Assembly: GCA_934119965.1 (NCBI GenBank) | Contig: CAKOTA010000023.1 | Location: 1-18,265, forward strand | Source: an uncultured Bacilli bacterium | Lineage (GTDB): Bacteria; Bacillota_I; Bacilli_A; RF39; UBA660 | Length of the DNA: 18,265 nucleotides | Reading direction: 5' to 3' | In this document: positions 7,238-16,688 of the stretch, in pieces | How positions within the stretch are numbered: position 1 is the first letter of the stretch | How the letters are laid out: each line of letters begins with the position of its first letter | Translations under genes and position numbers: made by a program | The notes under the pieces: model-generated | Database searches by the model: none | What the model was told of the DNA's origin: nothing | The model's input: only the letters and a program-made list of their open reading frames with translations

Positions 7238-8218
7238 TTAACTTTTATTACATATATAATTATTATATTCAAACAGTAAATTACCTATATAACTATTTTC
7301 ACTTTCTATTTTTCTAATAGCAATATTTTTTATAGACTTAAATGGTCTATATATTGCATAGTATTCATTACTAACTAAACTATTATTTACATATGGACAT
7401 ATTCCAAATATATATTCATATAAATTTTTAATTTCTTCCATATTTACAGCATTATATGTGTTAATTCTAACTTGAGGAATTATATAGTTTATTCCTAAGT
7501 CACAACTTCCTAAATCATCATATAATGTTCCATATTTGCTTTTACCATTTAAATAGCAAGGAATCATTCCTCCTCTTTTGTCTATAAATTTATAAAATTC
7601 TATTTCATCTTCATTTAATTTTAATATTGATGAATTATTACTATATGTAAATATTTCAAAGTTTTGTAAAGCATTAAACCATATATCTAATACTGCTGCT
7701 GATTCTTTTTCATAACTACGGTTTATTATAATATTGTTACAATATTCATCAGTAATTTCAAAATAATCAGTAATATTGTATAAATATTTAATACAATCTG
7801 CTTTTGTAATAAATGCTTCTGCTTTATTTAATGTATATAATCTATATAAAGCTTTACAAATAACTATAAAAGGTTTAACTGCATAATTACTTTCTTTATC
7901 ATAATTTACTTTTGTTAAATTTTCAAAAATTAATTCTTTATATGTTAATTTATCATTTAAATAATACTCTATATTTTTTCCTAATTTATTATCTTTGTTA
8001 ATTATTCCTATATTTCTTGCAGTCGTTAATAATGCATTTGGATTACCTGAAGTTTTCATTTTTTCTGGAAATTTTTCTATTAATTCCCCTGATGACATTT
8101 TACTTATATAAGAATATGTGTTACAGACACTAATTATTGTATTAAATAAATCCTTTCCTTCTTCTGTAAAGAAATTCTTTCCTCTATCTAAATACCATAC
8201 ATTACTATTATCACTCAT
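7238..8218 (-). CDS. Unrecognised 326-aa protein coupled to the cytosine methyltransferase
   Basis: I do not recognise this family. The start is the ATG at 8216-8218: AAGGTGG lies 6 bases before it, and it overlaps the methyltransferase stop as TAATG, a classic coupled arrangement. An in-frame ATG two codons earlier has no room for the site. The N-terminal third looks like a helical or winged-helix DNA-binding segment (GNPNALLTTARNIGIIN). The C-terminal part is richer in beta structure, with RGGMIPCYLNGKSKYGTLYD and LGINYIIPQVRINTYNA. No PD-(D/E)XK, HNH or ATPase motif stands out. By position it is a candidate cognate restriction or target-recognition partner, but nothing in the sequence proves this. 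Confidence 0.65.
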   Translation of the reverse strand: MSDNSNVWYLDRGKNFFTEEGKDLFNTIISVCNTYSYISKMSSGELIEKFPEKMKTSGNPNALLTTARNIGIINKDNKLGKNIEYYLNDKLTYKELIFENLTKVNYDKESNYAVKPFIVICKALYRLYTLNKAEAFITKADCIKYLYNITDYFEITDEYCNNIIINRSYEKESAAVLDIWFNALQNFEIFTYSNNSSILKLNEDEIEFYKFIDKRGGMIPCYLNGKSKYGTLYDDLGSCDLGINYIIPQVRINTYNAVNMEEIKNLYEYIFGICPYVNNSLVSNEYYAIYRPFKSIKNIAIRKIESENSYIGNLLFEYNNYICNKS

Positions 8219-9318
8219 TAACATCCACCTTTTTTATCCTCTAAATCTACAGAATTCATAATTGATTTTGTAATTTCTTTTAATACTGGAACTGCAATCG
8301 AATTTCCTGATTGCCTATATGCTACAGTATCTGGCACAACTACTTTAAAATCTTTAAACCCCATTAATCTTAAACATTCATTTGGTGTCATTTTTCTAGC
8401 AACTGCATCTTGCCCATCATATTTTCCAACAAAAATTCTTTTATCTTTGTAAAAACTTTCTTTTGGTTTCTCTACTCTAAAATCTCCAATCCAATTAAAC
8501 TGTTGATTTGCTGTTTGACAACCTATTACATCTCTGTTAACTCTAGCCCTTCCTTCATTTCTTTTTGGTGTTGTTACATATGTAAACCCTTTTTGACCCA
8601 AATAATATTTATCATCTACCTCATCATCTAAAAAATCAGATGCCTTATCTTTCAATTCTACATGTTTTGGAAATTTAAATTCTTCTTTACAATCTATGTT
8701 ATTATTTATTCCAACAACAAATACCCTTTTTCTCATTTGAGGTAATCCATAATATTCTGCATTCATAACTTGAAAATTAATATTATAATTCAGACTTTCA
8801 AATACTTGCTTAATAGTTTTCCATGTTTTTCCACCATCATGATTTAATAAGCCTGTAACATTTTCAAAGATAAATACTTTTGGTTGAGTTTCTTTTATCA
8901 ATCTTGCATAATCATAAAATAATGTTCCTCTTGTATCTTCTAATCCCATTCTTTTACCAAATGTTGAAAAGCTTTGACAAGGGCTTCCTCCTACTAATAA
9001 ATCAACTTCTCCTTTAAATTTATTTCCATCTAAAAATCGTATATCTTCATACCATCTATCATCTGTTATATTATAATTTGCAAAATATGATTTCTTAACA
9101 TTATTTTCTTTTCCTGTCTCATCATAAATTTCCCTTATTTTCTTTTCTTTTTCATCATCTGATAGACCTTCTATTTTTTTTCTTACTTCTTTTTCATCTA
9201 TATCTAAGTATCTCTCACCATTATCACAAGCAAAAACAATTTCATATTCTATTCCCATTTGTTTTAAAGCTTGTTCAATAGCACCAATACCACTAAAAAC
9301 AGTTGCTAATCTAATCAT
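8218..9318 (-). CDS. DNA (cytosine-5)-methyltransferase
   Basis: A 366-aa enzyme that transfers methyl from SAM to C5 of cytosine in DNA. Motifs occur in order: I VFSGIGAIEQAL (7-18), IV GGSPCQSFSTFGKRMGLEDTRG (catalytic Cys114), VI FENVTGL (E152-N153-V154), VIII YGLPQMRKRVFVVGI (190-204), IX KMTPNECLRLMGF (309-321), X YRQSGNSIAVPVL (334-346). The target recognition segment between VIII and IX (about 205-305) is about average in size and the site cannot be read from it. An insertion rich in Lys/Glu follows motif II (about 38-75). AAGGAG precedes the ATG. It lies 15 bases after the DUF4420 gene and is coupled by TAATG to the next gene, so it most likely protects host DNA from this cassette's nucleases. 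Confidence 0.95.
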   Translation of the reverse strand: MIRLATVFSGIGAIEQALKQMGIEYEIVFACDNGERYLDIDEKEVRKKIEGLSDDEKEKKIREIYDETGKENNVKKSYFANYNITDDRWYEDIRFLDGNKFKGEVDLLVGGSPCQSFSTFGKRMGLEDTRGTLFYDYARLIKETQPKVFIFENVTGLLNHDGGKTWKTIKQVFESLNYNINFQVMNAEYYGLPQMRKRVFVVGINNNIDCKEEFKFPKHVELKDKASDFLDDEVDDKYYLGQKGFTYVTTPKRNEGRARVNRDVIGCQTANQQFNWIGDFRVEKPKESFYKDKRIFVGKYDGQDAVARKMTPNECLRLMGFKDFKVVVPDTVAYRQSGNSIAVPVLKEITKSIMNSVDLEDKKGGC

Positions 9319-9333
9319 TTATATTTTTCTCCT

Positions 9334-10230
9334 TTAAAGTTCCAAATTAATACTTTCATATTCAATATCATCTAAATCTACAATATATTCTATTTTTATA
9401 ATTCCTTTTGGTAGCTCTTCATTTTTTAAAGATTTTAATGTTATCCTTGGAAAACTAGAATCAATATTATATAATCTTGCCTCTAAAATTCTATATTTTT
9501 CATTTAAACTTGAAGATCCAATATTATTAATTTTTTTAATACTTTCTGTATCATAATTTTTATTTTTTAAACTATCAATAATGTCATTTATTGAATAACC
9601 TATTTGAGATCTTTCTAATCTAACTAACACCAATTTTAAAGGTTTTTTTGTATTATTTTCTAATTGATATTGACTGTTTACATGAATTTGTGAATTATAT
9701 TTTTCTGTTGTAGTTTTTACTTCAATACTATATTCTAGAGTTTCAATATCATGGCTCGCTAAATTAGAATACTTCGCATCTGGATTACATTTGATTACGT
9801 GGTCTAGAACTAAAAGTTCACCTAAAAAGTCATAATCTTTTTCACTCTTCATAACATTACCTAGAAGCTTATTCCATTCATGCCACCAATCATTTGCTTT
9901 TTTTATAATATTTTCATTAATTTGTTCATTATCAAATTTATTAATAAAATCAAAGCAAACTAAAGAAAATTGTTCCATTAACTCTGTTTGATTTGTAATT
10001 AGTTCTAACATTTTATGATTGCTATTTGAAAAATACTTTATCTTTGTTAATAATTTAACATTCTCAAATTTTTCATAGAATTCTGTCTTGTCTAATCCAA
10101 TATCTATTCCAACTCCATACCATCCATTGTCTTTGACTACATAAAAATCATTTACTTTAGTCTCTAATTTATAAACTCTGTCTCCATCTTCTAAAAATTT
10201 TAACTTCAATTTAAGATCTTCTAAATTCAT
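9334..10230 (-). CDS. DUF4420 PD-(D/E)XK nuclease-like protein
   Basis: A 298-aa protein. The N-terminal part (1-90) is a beta-rich segment with NGWYGVGIDIG. The central part shows FLGELLVLDHVI (E138), then ASHDIETLEYSIEVKTT with D161 and E170-V-K172, the D...ExK core; HVNSQYQLE follows. This matches the DUF4420 (PF14390) pattern, a predicted PD-(D/E)XK family found in Z1 / MutL-like ATPase defence loci. It overlaps the 234-aa gene by 20 bases and has a GGAGTTG site. It is probably the DNA-cutting arm of the Z1/GHKL complex; activity is inferred from the motif only. Confidence 0.8.
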   Translation of the reverse strand: MNLEDLKLKLKFLEDGDRVYKLETKVNDFYVVKDNGWYGVGIDIGLDKTEFYEKFENVKLLTKIKYFSNSNHKMLELITNQTELMEQFSLVCFDFINKFDNEQINENIIKKANDWWHEWNKLLGNVMKSEKDYDFLGELLVLDHVIKCNPDAKYSNLASHDIETLEYSIEVKTTTEKYNSQIHVNSQYQLENNTKKPLKLVLVRLERSQIGYSINDIIDSLKNKNYDTESIKKINNIGSSSLNEKYRILEARLYNIDSSFPRITLKSLKNEELPKGIIKIEYIVDLDDIEYESINLEL

Positions 10231-10915
10231 CTATTTCAACTCCACTTTCTTTAAATAACTCATCTACATATTTTTCGATTCCTCCATTTACTAAATATGG
10301 ATCTATAACTTGAACTTTCATAGTATTTAGAATCATAATTTTTCTAAATTGATCTCTATCGGTAATATTATATAAATATTTTTTATATAATATTTCATTA
10401 AATAATTCTTTTCTGTAACCATACATTCCTGTTCTATCTATTATATTTAATATTGTATCCGTAGTATTATCTTTTAAAATGGTTTTTGTTGTTTCTCTAT
10501 TATCTTTCCAGCCTAAATAAACATACCACCATAAATTCTCTAACCACATTCTTCTGGCTTTTTTATAATAACGATCCTCATTTATTCCATATCTATATTT
10601 AATAATTTCAGGGCAAACCTTTAATTGAATATATCTCCAAATATCATCGTTACCTGCTTCATTCTCATTCATAGAATATTTAAAAGTTAACAATTCATAT
10701 AATTTTATTCCAAAAATATAGTCTACTTCATAAGCTTTGGCTTTAACATCATTTATTCCTATATTTAATTCTTTTAGTGTAGTATCAAATTCATTTAATA
10801 TGTCCCTTCTTAATTCAATATAGCTTTCATCACAATTAGAATTAAAATTATTATTATCGTTCATTTCATCAAAGCAAACTTTTGCTTTTGCTTTATTTAA
10901 TTTTAACCAATCCAT
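10211..10915 (-). CDS. DUF6339-like protein of the Z1 defence cassette
   Basis: A 234-aa mostly helical protein. The recognisable core is DDIWRYIQLKVCPEIIKYRYG (about 89-109) followed by ARRMWLENLWWYVYLGWKD (about 119-137), a Trp-rich pattern recalling DUF6339 proteins, which accompany Z1/DUF4420 genes in other bacteria. The role is unknown; no catalytic motif is visible. AAGGAG precedes the ATG by 5 bases, with a 9-base gap from the preceding gene and a 20-base overlap with the DUF4420 gene. Coupling this tight suggests a partner or structural subunit for that nuclease. Family assignment is from memory of the motif. Confidence 0.6.
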   Translation of the reverse strand: MDWLKLNKAKAKVCFDEMNDNNNFNSNCDESYIELRRDILNEFDTTLKELNIGINDVKAKAYEVDYIFGIKLYELLTFKYSMNENEAGNDDIWRYIQLKVCPEIIKYRYGINEDRYYKKARRMWLENLWWYVYLGWKDNRETTKTILKDNTTDTILNIIDRTGMYGYRKELFNEILYKKYLYNITDRDQFRKIMILNTMKVQVIDPYLVNGGIEKYVDELFKESGVEIDEFRRS

Positions 10916-10924
10916 TTTTTCTCC

Positions 10925-11854
10925 TTAATTTATTAAATTATCGACAGCTTTTTTTACCGAACATAACATATCATTAAATGTTGTAGTTTTGATATTAAAG
11001 AATTTTATCCAATATTTAGCTACATTTCCTATCGCCTGTTCTTCTTCATACTCGCTTGAACATATATTTTCTATATTATCTTTATTTAAAATATCCTCTA
11101 TAAATAAAGCTATAAATTCCGAAATAATTTCTTTCATTAATGGTGAAATTGATGTTCCTTCTGCATTTAAAAATTTATAATCATTGTTAGCTTTATTTAA
11201 ATATAAGCATACATTTTCTTCTTCAAATAACTCTTCATGTGGATCAATATAATTAAATTCAGCAAACCATAAAGGCCTATTCTTCTCATTAGCAATTTTA
11301 ATTGGAAACAATGACCCTTTTCCTTCTAAATATATTTCTAACTCATTGTATATACCAAGTACAGTTCCACTGTTGTTAGCAAACATATCATAATTGTATG
11401 ATTTGTCTAGGTATAGCAATACTTTTATTCCTATTTTATCTGCTAATTCTCCTTTATTAAATTCCAAATTAATATTAAAATTTAATTTTGGTTCAAATTC
11501 ATCATATTTTATTTCTATAATTTTTTTACTTATATTTTTATTAGTTTTCCTACAGTAATAATTTACTGCAATTCCTAATACCGACTTTTTACTAGAAATT
11601 CCATAATCTTCATCAAATAAAACATTTTTATCCATTATAGTACATTCCATATTTATATTTAGGTTGTCCTCTAATGCTGTCCATGCACCAAATTCATCAT
11701 CTAAATAATATTGTTTATCGTTTATTGGTGTTAACTCTAAATTTCTATTACTATTATTTTTATAATAATCAATTTTTATATTATTTACTTTATATCCACT
11801 TTTTTCAATTAAATTTTCATTTAATGTAGGAAAACTTTCTAATAAGTTACTCAT
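10925..11854 (-). CDS. Conserved-looking 309-aa protein of the Z1 cassette, function unknown
   Basis: I do not recognise a named domain. The first 230 residues appear to be alternating strands (for example LTPINDKQYYLDDEFGAW, VLGIAVNYYCRKTNK, GIKVLLYLDKSYNYDMF, RPLWFAEFNYIDPHEELF) and may form a beta-sandwich or jelly-roll-like platform. The last 80 residues are helical (LMKEIISEFIALFIEDIL). No metal site or Walker motif is seen. It overlaps the GHKL ATPase gene by 8 bases and has an AGAGGAG site, so stoichiometric production with the ATPase is likely. By position it corresponds to the DUF component of Mza-like loci; that equivalence is inference. Confidence 0.65.
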   Translation of the reverse strand: MSNLLESFPTLNENLIEKSGYKVNNIKIDYYKNNSNRNLELTPINDKQYYLDDEFGAWTALEDNLNINMECTIMDKNVLFDEDYGISSKKSVLGIAVNYYCRKTNKNISKKIIEIKYDEFEPKLNFNINLEFNKGELADKIGIKVLLYLDKSYNYDMFANNSGTVLGIYNELEIYLEGKGSLFPIKIANEKNRPLWFAEFNYIDPHEELFEEENVCLYLNKANNDYKFLNAEGTSISPLMKEIISEFIALFIEDILNKDNIENICSSEYEEEQAIGNVAKYWIKFFNIKTTTFNDMLCSVKKAVDNLIN

Positions 11855-13934
11855 TATAAATCTCCTCTTTTACTTTATATAATATGCCTTTATAATTTCT
11901 ATCATTATACTTATAACATAATCTTCCTCTTATTCTTTTTATTTCGCTATTATCTTTTAGTTTAATTGTCCATCCTATCCACGTTTTAGATTTTTCTGTA
12001 AATCTCTTCTCTAATAAAATATCTTCATCCTCAATTCTATCAATATATCTATTTACTTTCTTATTTTGATAATATTGAATATTAGTACTTTCCCCTTTTG
12101 TTAATAATTCTATTTTTAATAACTCTATTGGAAATTCTTTATTATTAAAATCCTCTTCCCATTTATTACCTGTAATATTAGAATCTTCTGATAAGATCTC
12201 AAATTCATATTCTACATTTTTATCATTTAAATTGAATTCAATATCAAAATCTTTACTTATTGTCTTTTTTATATTATTTCTAATTATTGAACCATCAATT
12301 AAATTTAAATTTGTTTTGAATTTTCTTTTGATTAGTTTTAATTTATTATTTTTACTTTCTCCATTTGTATTAAACATTGAAGATCTTTTGCCAAATCCTG
12401 TTGGTGGTAATAATTTATTTGTAAGTACTCTACTTAATCTAGTATCTACACTTCTACTATCTTCTTGTTCAAAAACATCATAACACTTATTTATTTTATT
12501 CTTTATTTGAGTTTGTATCTTTTTTATAATAGTATAGTTTGATAAATCTATCCAATCAGCATGATCTGCTTTTTCACATTCTCGCAAATATTTTTCAAAA
12601 GTTTTTTCTTCATTATTAGTATCTTTATTCTTTAATGTATTACTTGAATTTGCTAGAAATAATCCTATTATGTATTTATCATCCTCTACTTTAATACTAT
12701 TTGACCAACTTCCTTCTATATCATATTTCAATACCATCCCTGGTCTTCTGCAAAAAGTAATTATAGGATATGCTTCATCTTTTTCATTGTACTTAATGTT
12801 TGCTATTTGAATATTAGGACTTGGTTCATTATAAGGTGCAAGCATTTTTAATTCTTCCTTACTCGCTTTTATATACGCAATTTTTCCTGCTTCTTTCCCT
12901 TTTGAAAATGTATCTAATAAATTTATATTCTCAACATTTATTTCTTCATTATTAGTATTTGAGACACATGCATTGTAAAGTTGTTGTATCTTTTTAAATA
13001 ATGGTAAAAAATCCTCTTCTGGATTAAAAAATTTATTATTTATTTTCACTTTTAAATATGGATTTTCCTTAAATGCTACATTCATTAGTCTAGGTGCATA
13101 CCATCTTTGAATCGCCACTTTTAAATATTTTTCAACGATATCATTCCAAGGCAAAACAATATTATTTTCTTTATTTGTATCATTTAATAGCTTTTTTTCA
13201 TCAATAAAAGGAATAATTACTTTTGTCCCTGTACTATCATTTTGAAACGGTTCCAAATTGAATATTCTTAATATTTCATTTATTTCCTTTTCATCAGTTA
13301 ATGGATTCAATTGATTCATTTCATTGTCTTTTCTTCCAAACCACATAATACCTGTTTTAGGTCTTTTTTCATCATTATAACTTGGAATTATAGTATTATG
13401 TTCATCCTCAACCAAAGAAATTACCATTCTTGATTCATAATTATTGCCAATTTTTATTCTTGAATAAAATATAACTAATCCTATTCCAACTCTATAATAT
13501 ACAGTTTTACCATATCCCCAAGAACCTCCGGCATTTTCCATTGTTTGAGCTTTACCTATATTAAAAACTAAATTTATAAATTTGCCATAATCATTATTAG
13601 TTACTTCACCCATATTTTTAGGTCCCACTAATCCAGTAGTATTTGTATCGCTAAAACTAATAAAATTATCCATATTTTCATTATCATGTTTATTCAACAA
13701 TTTATCTCCAAATGGATATATACTATCTGCTAATGCTTGTTTGTCAAATTTTGATACATTTATTTCTATATCTACACTTTTAGCATCATCCTGTCGTGCA
13801 TCTAAAGAATTTTGTATAGCTTCCCTTGTTAATAAATCCAATATCGGCATATCATTATTTTGTATTACCCTTAACAAGGAACTTCCTGATATCCCCATAT
13901 ATTCATTTCTTAAAATTTCATAATCAAATTTCAT
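11847..13934 (-). CDS. GHKL (MutL/Hsp90-like) ATPase of the Z1 defence cassette
   Basis: A 695-aa protein. The Bergerat fold lies in the N-terminal third: N box TREAIQNSLDAR (E38, N42, D45), G1-like SFSDTNTTGLVGPKN (D96, G101), and G2 MENAGGSWGYGKTVYY (132-147) with the glycine-rich lid. This is the MutL-like ATPase type of Mza systems rather than a repair MutL: no MutL endonuclease motif is present. The second half has SRVLTNKLLPPTGFGKRSS (about 480-498) and then a beta-rich tail of unknown role. It overlaps the Z1 gene by 11 bases and the next gene by 8, with an AGAGG site. Probably the nucleotide-driven clamp of the complex, paired with the Z1 motor. Confidence 0.85.
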   Translation of the reverse strand: MKFDYEILRNEYMGISGSSLLRVIQNNDMPILDLLTREAIQNSLDARQDDAKSVDIEINVSKFDKQALADSIYPFGDKLLNKHDNENMDNFISFSDTNTTGLVGPKNMGEVTNNDYGKFINLVFNIGKAQTMENAGGSWGYGKTVYYRVGIGLVIFYSRIKIGNNYESRMVISLVEDEHNTIIPSYNDEKRPKTGIMWFGRKDNEMNQLNPLTDEKEINEILRIFNLEPFQNDSTGTKVIIPFIDEKKLLNDTNKENNIVLPWNDIVEKYLKVAIQRWYAPRLMNVAFKENPYLKVKINNKFFNPEEDFLPLFKKIQQLYNACVSNTNNEEINVENINLLDTFSKGKEAGKIAYIKASKEELKMLAPYNEPSPNIQIANIKYNEKDEAYPIITFCRRPGMVLKYDIEGSWSNSIKVEDDKYIIGLFLANSSNTLKNKDTNNEEKTFEKYLRECEKADHADWIDLSNYTIIKKIQTQIKNKINKCYDVFEQEDSRSVDTRLSRVLTNKLLPPTGFGKRSSMFNTNGESKNNKLKLIKRKFKTNLNLIDGSIIRNNIKKTISKDFDIEFNLNDKNVEYEFEILSEDSNITGNKWEEDFNNKEFPIELLKIELLTKGESTNIQYYQNKKVNRYIDRIEDEDILLEKRFTEKSKTWIGWTIKLKDNSEIKRIRGRLCYKYNDRNYKGILYKVKEEIYNE

Positions 13935-16596
13935 TTGAAACCTCTTTCATTTTTTGCGTCCAAATAATTCTATCCTTATTATTTTTATTAGTATTTGGTA
14001 TATAAAGGTATAAACCAACTATGTCAGTTTCAAAATCTAATGGTACTCTAGTTGGATTTCCTTCTTTATCTTTACTTGCTCTTTCTACTTTTGAATCTTT
14101 ATCAATAAAATACATGAATAGTTTTGGTCTCTCTACTTCCTCTAGTTCACCCTCATATCCCTTTTCATATAAGCATGCATTAATTCTATCTTTAGGATTT
14201 CTTAAAACACCTATATCAATTGTGTTCTCTAAATGTTTTTTTCTTTGAGAACGATTTACCTTTTTTATACTAATATCTTCTGTTATCATTATACTATTTT
14301 CACTATTTCTTAAATCGTCATTTTCAATAATAATATCCCAATTATTTAAGTTTTCATCATTTTTTTGATTTTCCATCCATTTACAAAAATCATTTATATT
14401 TCCAAAAAATCTGTCTTGATTATAAAATTTCATTTTTTTAAATAGATATTCTTCTATTTCTTTATAATTTACTTTGTTAAACACAATACTATCTTTTACC
14501 ACATTATAATCATTTTTTAAAAATAAACCTTTTATAAATTTAATCGCATTATCTTTGTTTTCACTTTGTACTTTTGAATTACTCTCAAATACAACAGTTT
14601 GATTATCAACTTTTTCATATGTAGCTCCAGCTCTCGAAGCATTTTGAGATTTATTTTTTGAAGTTAACAAAAATCTTGTTAAATATGAATTTTGTATTTT
14701 AGGTGCATATTCTGAAGGTTTTGTCCCTAAATCATATTTTTTCAAATCCTCTCTTAATCTATTTTCTATATAAGAAACTTCTTTGAATTTTGCTTCAGCT
14801 TCTTTAGTTAACCAAATTCGTGGTAATAGTTCATATCCTATTCTATATCCAAACCATCTACCCATCTGCATCAAACTATCTGCCTGAGGCACTCTTCTAG
14901 AAAAATATGAAGATGTTAAACCATCTAATGTTAAACCTCTAGCTAATGTATTTCCTCCAATTACAATTAATCCACTAGCAATTTTTACTGTTCCTTTTTC
15001 TGGATATGCTAATCTAATGAAATTACCATTCTCATCGATTCCTTTTTTATTATTCGAATTATCTATTACAATATGAATTCCATTATGAAATTTTAGATCA
15101 CCTTTTTCAGTAATTGTAATATGTGAAATTTCAGCATCCAAAATATCTTTCACTTCATTCTCAATTTGTGCAAAAGTTGGATAATCTTGAATTGGATGTA
15201 GTCCATCAAAATTATAATTCTTCATTACTTCTAAAAATTGCTCTTTAGACATTGCATTTTTTTCTTTCTCGTATACATTTTTGCAATCTTCTAACAAGTA
15301 TTTTTTGTTTTTATTTAACCATTTTTCAACCGCATCAGCTGTATCTTTATGGATTCTTTGTTTGTTGTTTGTATGGATTAACATACTAACTGGTTTTACT
15401 GATTTCCTAAATCTTTGTACAGCTAAAGCACAAATAAACCAACAAATTGCATCCTTTAGTGAATCCGGAAAATCTAACACTGTACTGTTTATATTTTCCA
15501 TTCTTCTATAATCATCTTCGTTAATTTCCTCAATAATTGGTAATGGCTCGGTTATATCATCTTCATTTCCAAATATTTCGCTTGCGCCAATATATTGGCT
15601 AGACTTTGGTAATGAAATAATAAAATCTTTAGGATATAAACTCTCTTCACTATTTTCATTTAAAAAATTACCATAAGGAGTAGCAGTATAGCTAATATAA
15701 TTAGTAGAATGAAATTCCTTGCAATTTACCAATTCTAAAATTAATTTATTTATTTTGGTTCTCTCTATTTCATCTTTTTCTATTTTTTTAGTATTTAGAC
15801 TTGCTTGATCTGCTTCATCATCTATAATTACTACATTCATTTTTGCTTTAGTTGCTAAAGAAGTTGAATCAATTAACCATTTATTTAAATTTTTTAATCT
15901 TGTAGAATTCTTTAAACAGACTGTCACTATTCTTGCTTTATCATTTTGCAAATATCCATCTAATTTTTCACCTTTAATATTATCAAAGAATTTCCACTGA
16001 ATATTTGAATTTGGAGAAAACTCTATATCCCCTTGCAACCTACTTAGATTCTGTTTTCTTAGATTCTCTATTGTTCCTGATAGCATAACAAAAATATTAT
16101 ATCCATAATCTGCTCCCATAGTTATTACAGACTCTATATTTGTTGTCTTTCCAGATTGTACATATCCCATTACTAATCCTTTACCTGCCTCTTCATTTTG
16201 AGATTCTCTTTTTAAACTTTCTAGTATTCTCTGTGCACTTTTTTCTGAATTTATTATAGTTTCTACTCCTGGAAATTTTTCCATCAGCATATTTTTGAAT
16301 ACCATCCATGCGGAATTACTATTAGTTGGAACTTTAATTTCTTGTCTTATATTACTTGTATCATACAAATATCCTGTTGACTTTTCCGATCTTTCTTCTA
16401 TATTTTTTCTATAATCAACTAGTTCATTCCATTTTTCCTCATAATCTTCTGGAAACCCTAAATATTCCCATGAGTCTTTATATATGTATATTAGATTTTT
16501 TATATCATCCCATTCTAAATTTTTATTCTTTTTCTTGATTTTATCAATTTCATCTAAACAACTTTCGTATTTTGGTTCCAAATTATATTCTTTCAT
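13924..16596 (-). CDS. Z1-domain SF2-helicase-like ATPase
   Basis: A DNA-dependent motor of the Z1 (PF10593) class. I start at the ATG 16594-16596 (890 aa): GGAG lies 6 bases upstream and a promoter sits about 40 bases away. A TTG start at 16665 would put that promoter inside the gene and lacks a binding site. Motifs (890-aa numbering): Walker A GYVQSGKTT (144-152), Walker B-like VIIDDEAD (256-263), TATPYGN (304-310), GGNTLARGLTL (547-557) and QMGRWFGYR (577-585) with the arginine finger region. Length is typical of Z1 proteins. First gene of the cassette, overlapping the GHKL ATPase gene by 11 bases. Z1 proteins occur in defence loci with MutL-like ATPases, DUF4420 and cytosine methyltransferases. 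Confidence 0.93.
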   Translation of the reverse strand: MKEYNLEPKYESCLDEIDKIKKKNKNLEWDDIKNLIYIYKDSWEYLGFPEDYEEKWNELVDYRKNIEERSEKSTGYLYDTSNIRQEIKVPTNSNSAWMVFKNMLMEKFPGVETIINSEKSAQRILESLKRESQNEEAGKGLVMGYVQSGKTTNIESVITMGADYGYNIFVMLSGTIENLRKQNLSRLQGDIEFSPNSNIQWKFFDNIKGEKLDGYLQNDKARIVTVCLKNSTRLKNLNKWLIDSTSLATKAKMNVVIIDDEADQASLNTKKIEKDEIERTKINKLILELVNCKEFHSTNYISYTATPYGNFLNENSEESLYPKDFIISLPKSSQYIGASEIFGNEDDITEPLPIIEEINEDDYRRMENINSTVLDFPDSLKDAICWFICALAVQRFRKSVKPVSMLIHTNNKQRIHKDTADAVEKWLNKNKKYLLEDCKNVYEKEKNAMSKEQFLEVMKNYNFDGLHPIQDYPTFAQIENEVKDILDAEISHITITEKGDLKFHNGIHIVIDNSNNKKGIDENGNFIRLAYPEKGTVKIASGLIVIGGNTLARGLTLDGLTSSYFSRRVPQADSLMQMGRWFGYRIGYELLPRIWLTKEAEAKFKEVSYIENRLREDLKKYDLGTKPSEYAPKIQNSYLTRFLLTSKNKSQNASRAGATYEKVDNQTVVFESNSKVQSENKDNAIKFIKGLFLKNDYNVVKDSIVFNKVNYKEIEEYLFKKMKFYNQDRFFGNINDFCKWMENQKNDENLNNWDIIIENDDLRNSENSIMITEDISIKKVNRSQRKKHLENTIDIGVLRNPKDRINACLYEKGYEGELEEVERPKLFMYFIDKDSKVERASKDKEGNPTRVPLDFETDIVGLYLYIPNTNKNNKDRIIWTQKMKEVSNEI

Positions 16597-16633
16597 TTTC
16601 TTCTCCAATATTTTATACATTTTCTCTATGTTA

Positions 16634-16662
16634 CTTATATCATAAAACCTTTTTTTTCTCAA
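16634..16662 (-). promoter_or_regulatory. Promoter of the defence cassette
   Basis: On the minus strand TTGAGA (16657-16662) and TATAAG (16634-16639) are separated by exactly 17 bases, giving a leader of about 30 bases to the ATG at 16596. This is the only good promoter seen ahead of the long run of overlapping genes, and it decides the Z1 start. Confidence 0.6.
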
Positions 16663-16688
16663 CAATTTTGCCTATATTTTCCACATTT

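Noticed and set aside
4604..13934. Reading the island as DISARM or BREX because it has a DNA methyltransferase and ATPases
   Set aside because: No DrmA/DrmB helicase, PglZ, BrxC or phospholipase-D protein is present; the Z1/GHKL/DUF4420 set points to the Mza-like family.
11847..13934. Housekeeping mismatch-repair MutL
   Set aside because: Only the ATP-binding fold is shared; the C-terminal part lacks a MutL dimerisation/endonuclease motif and MutS is absent.
16597..16665. TTG start that would lengthen the Z1 protein by 23 residues
   Set aside because: No binding site, and it would place the best promoter inside the coding region; the ATG at 16596 has GGAG.
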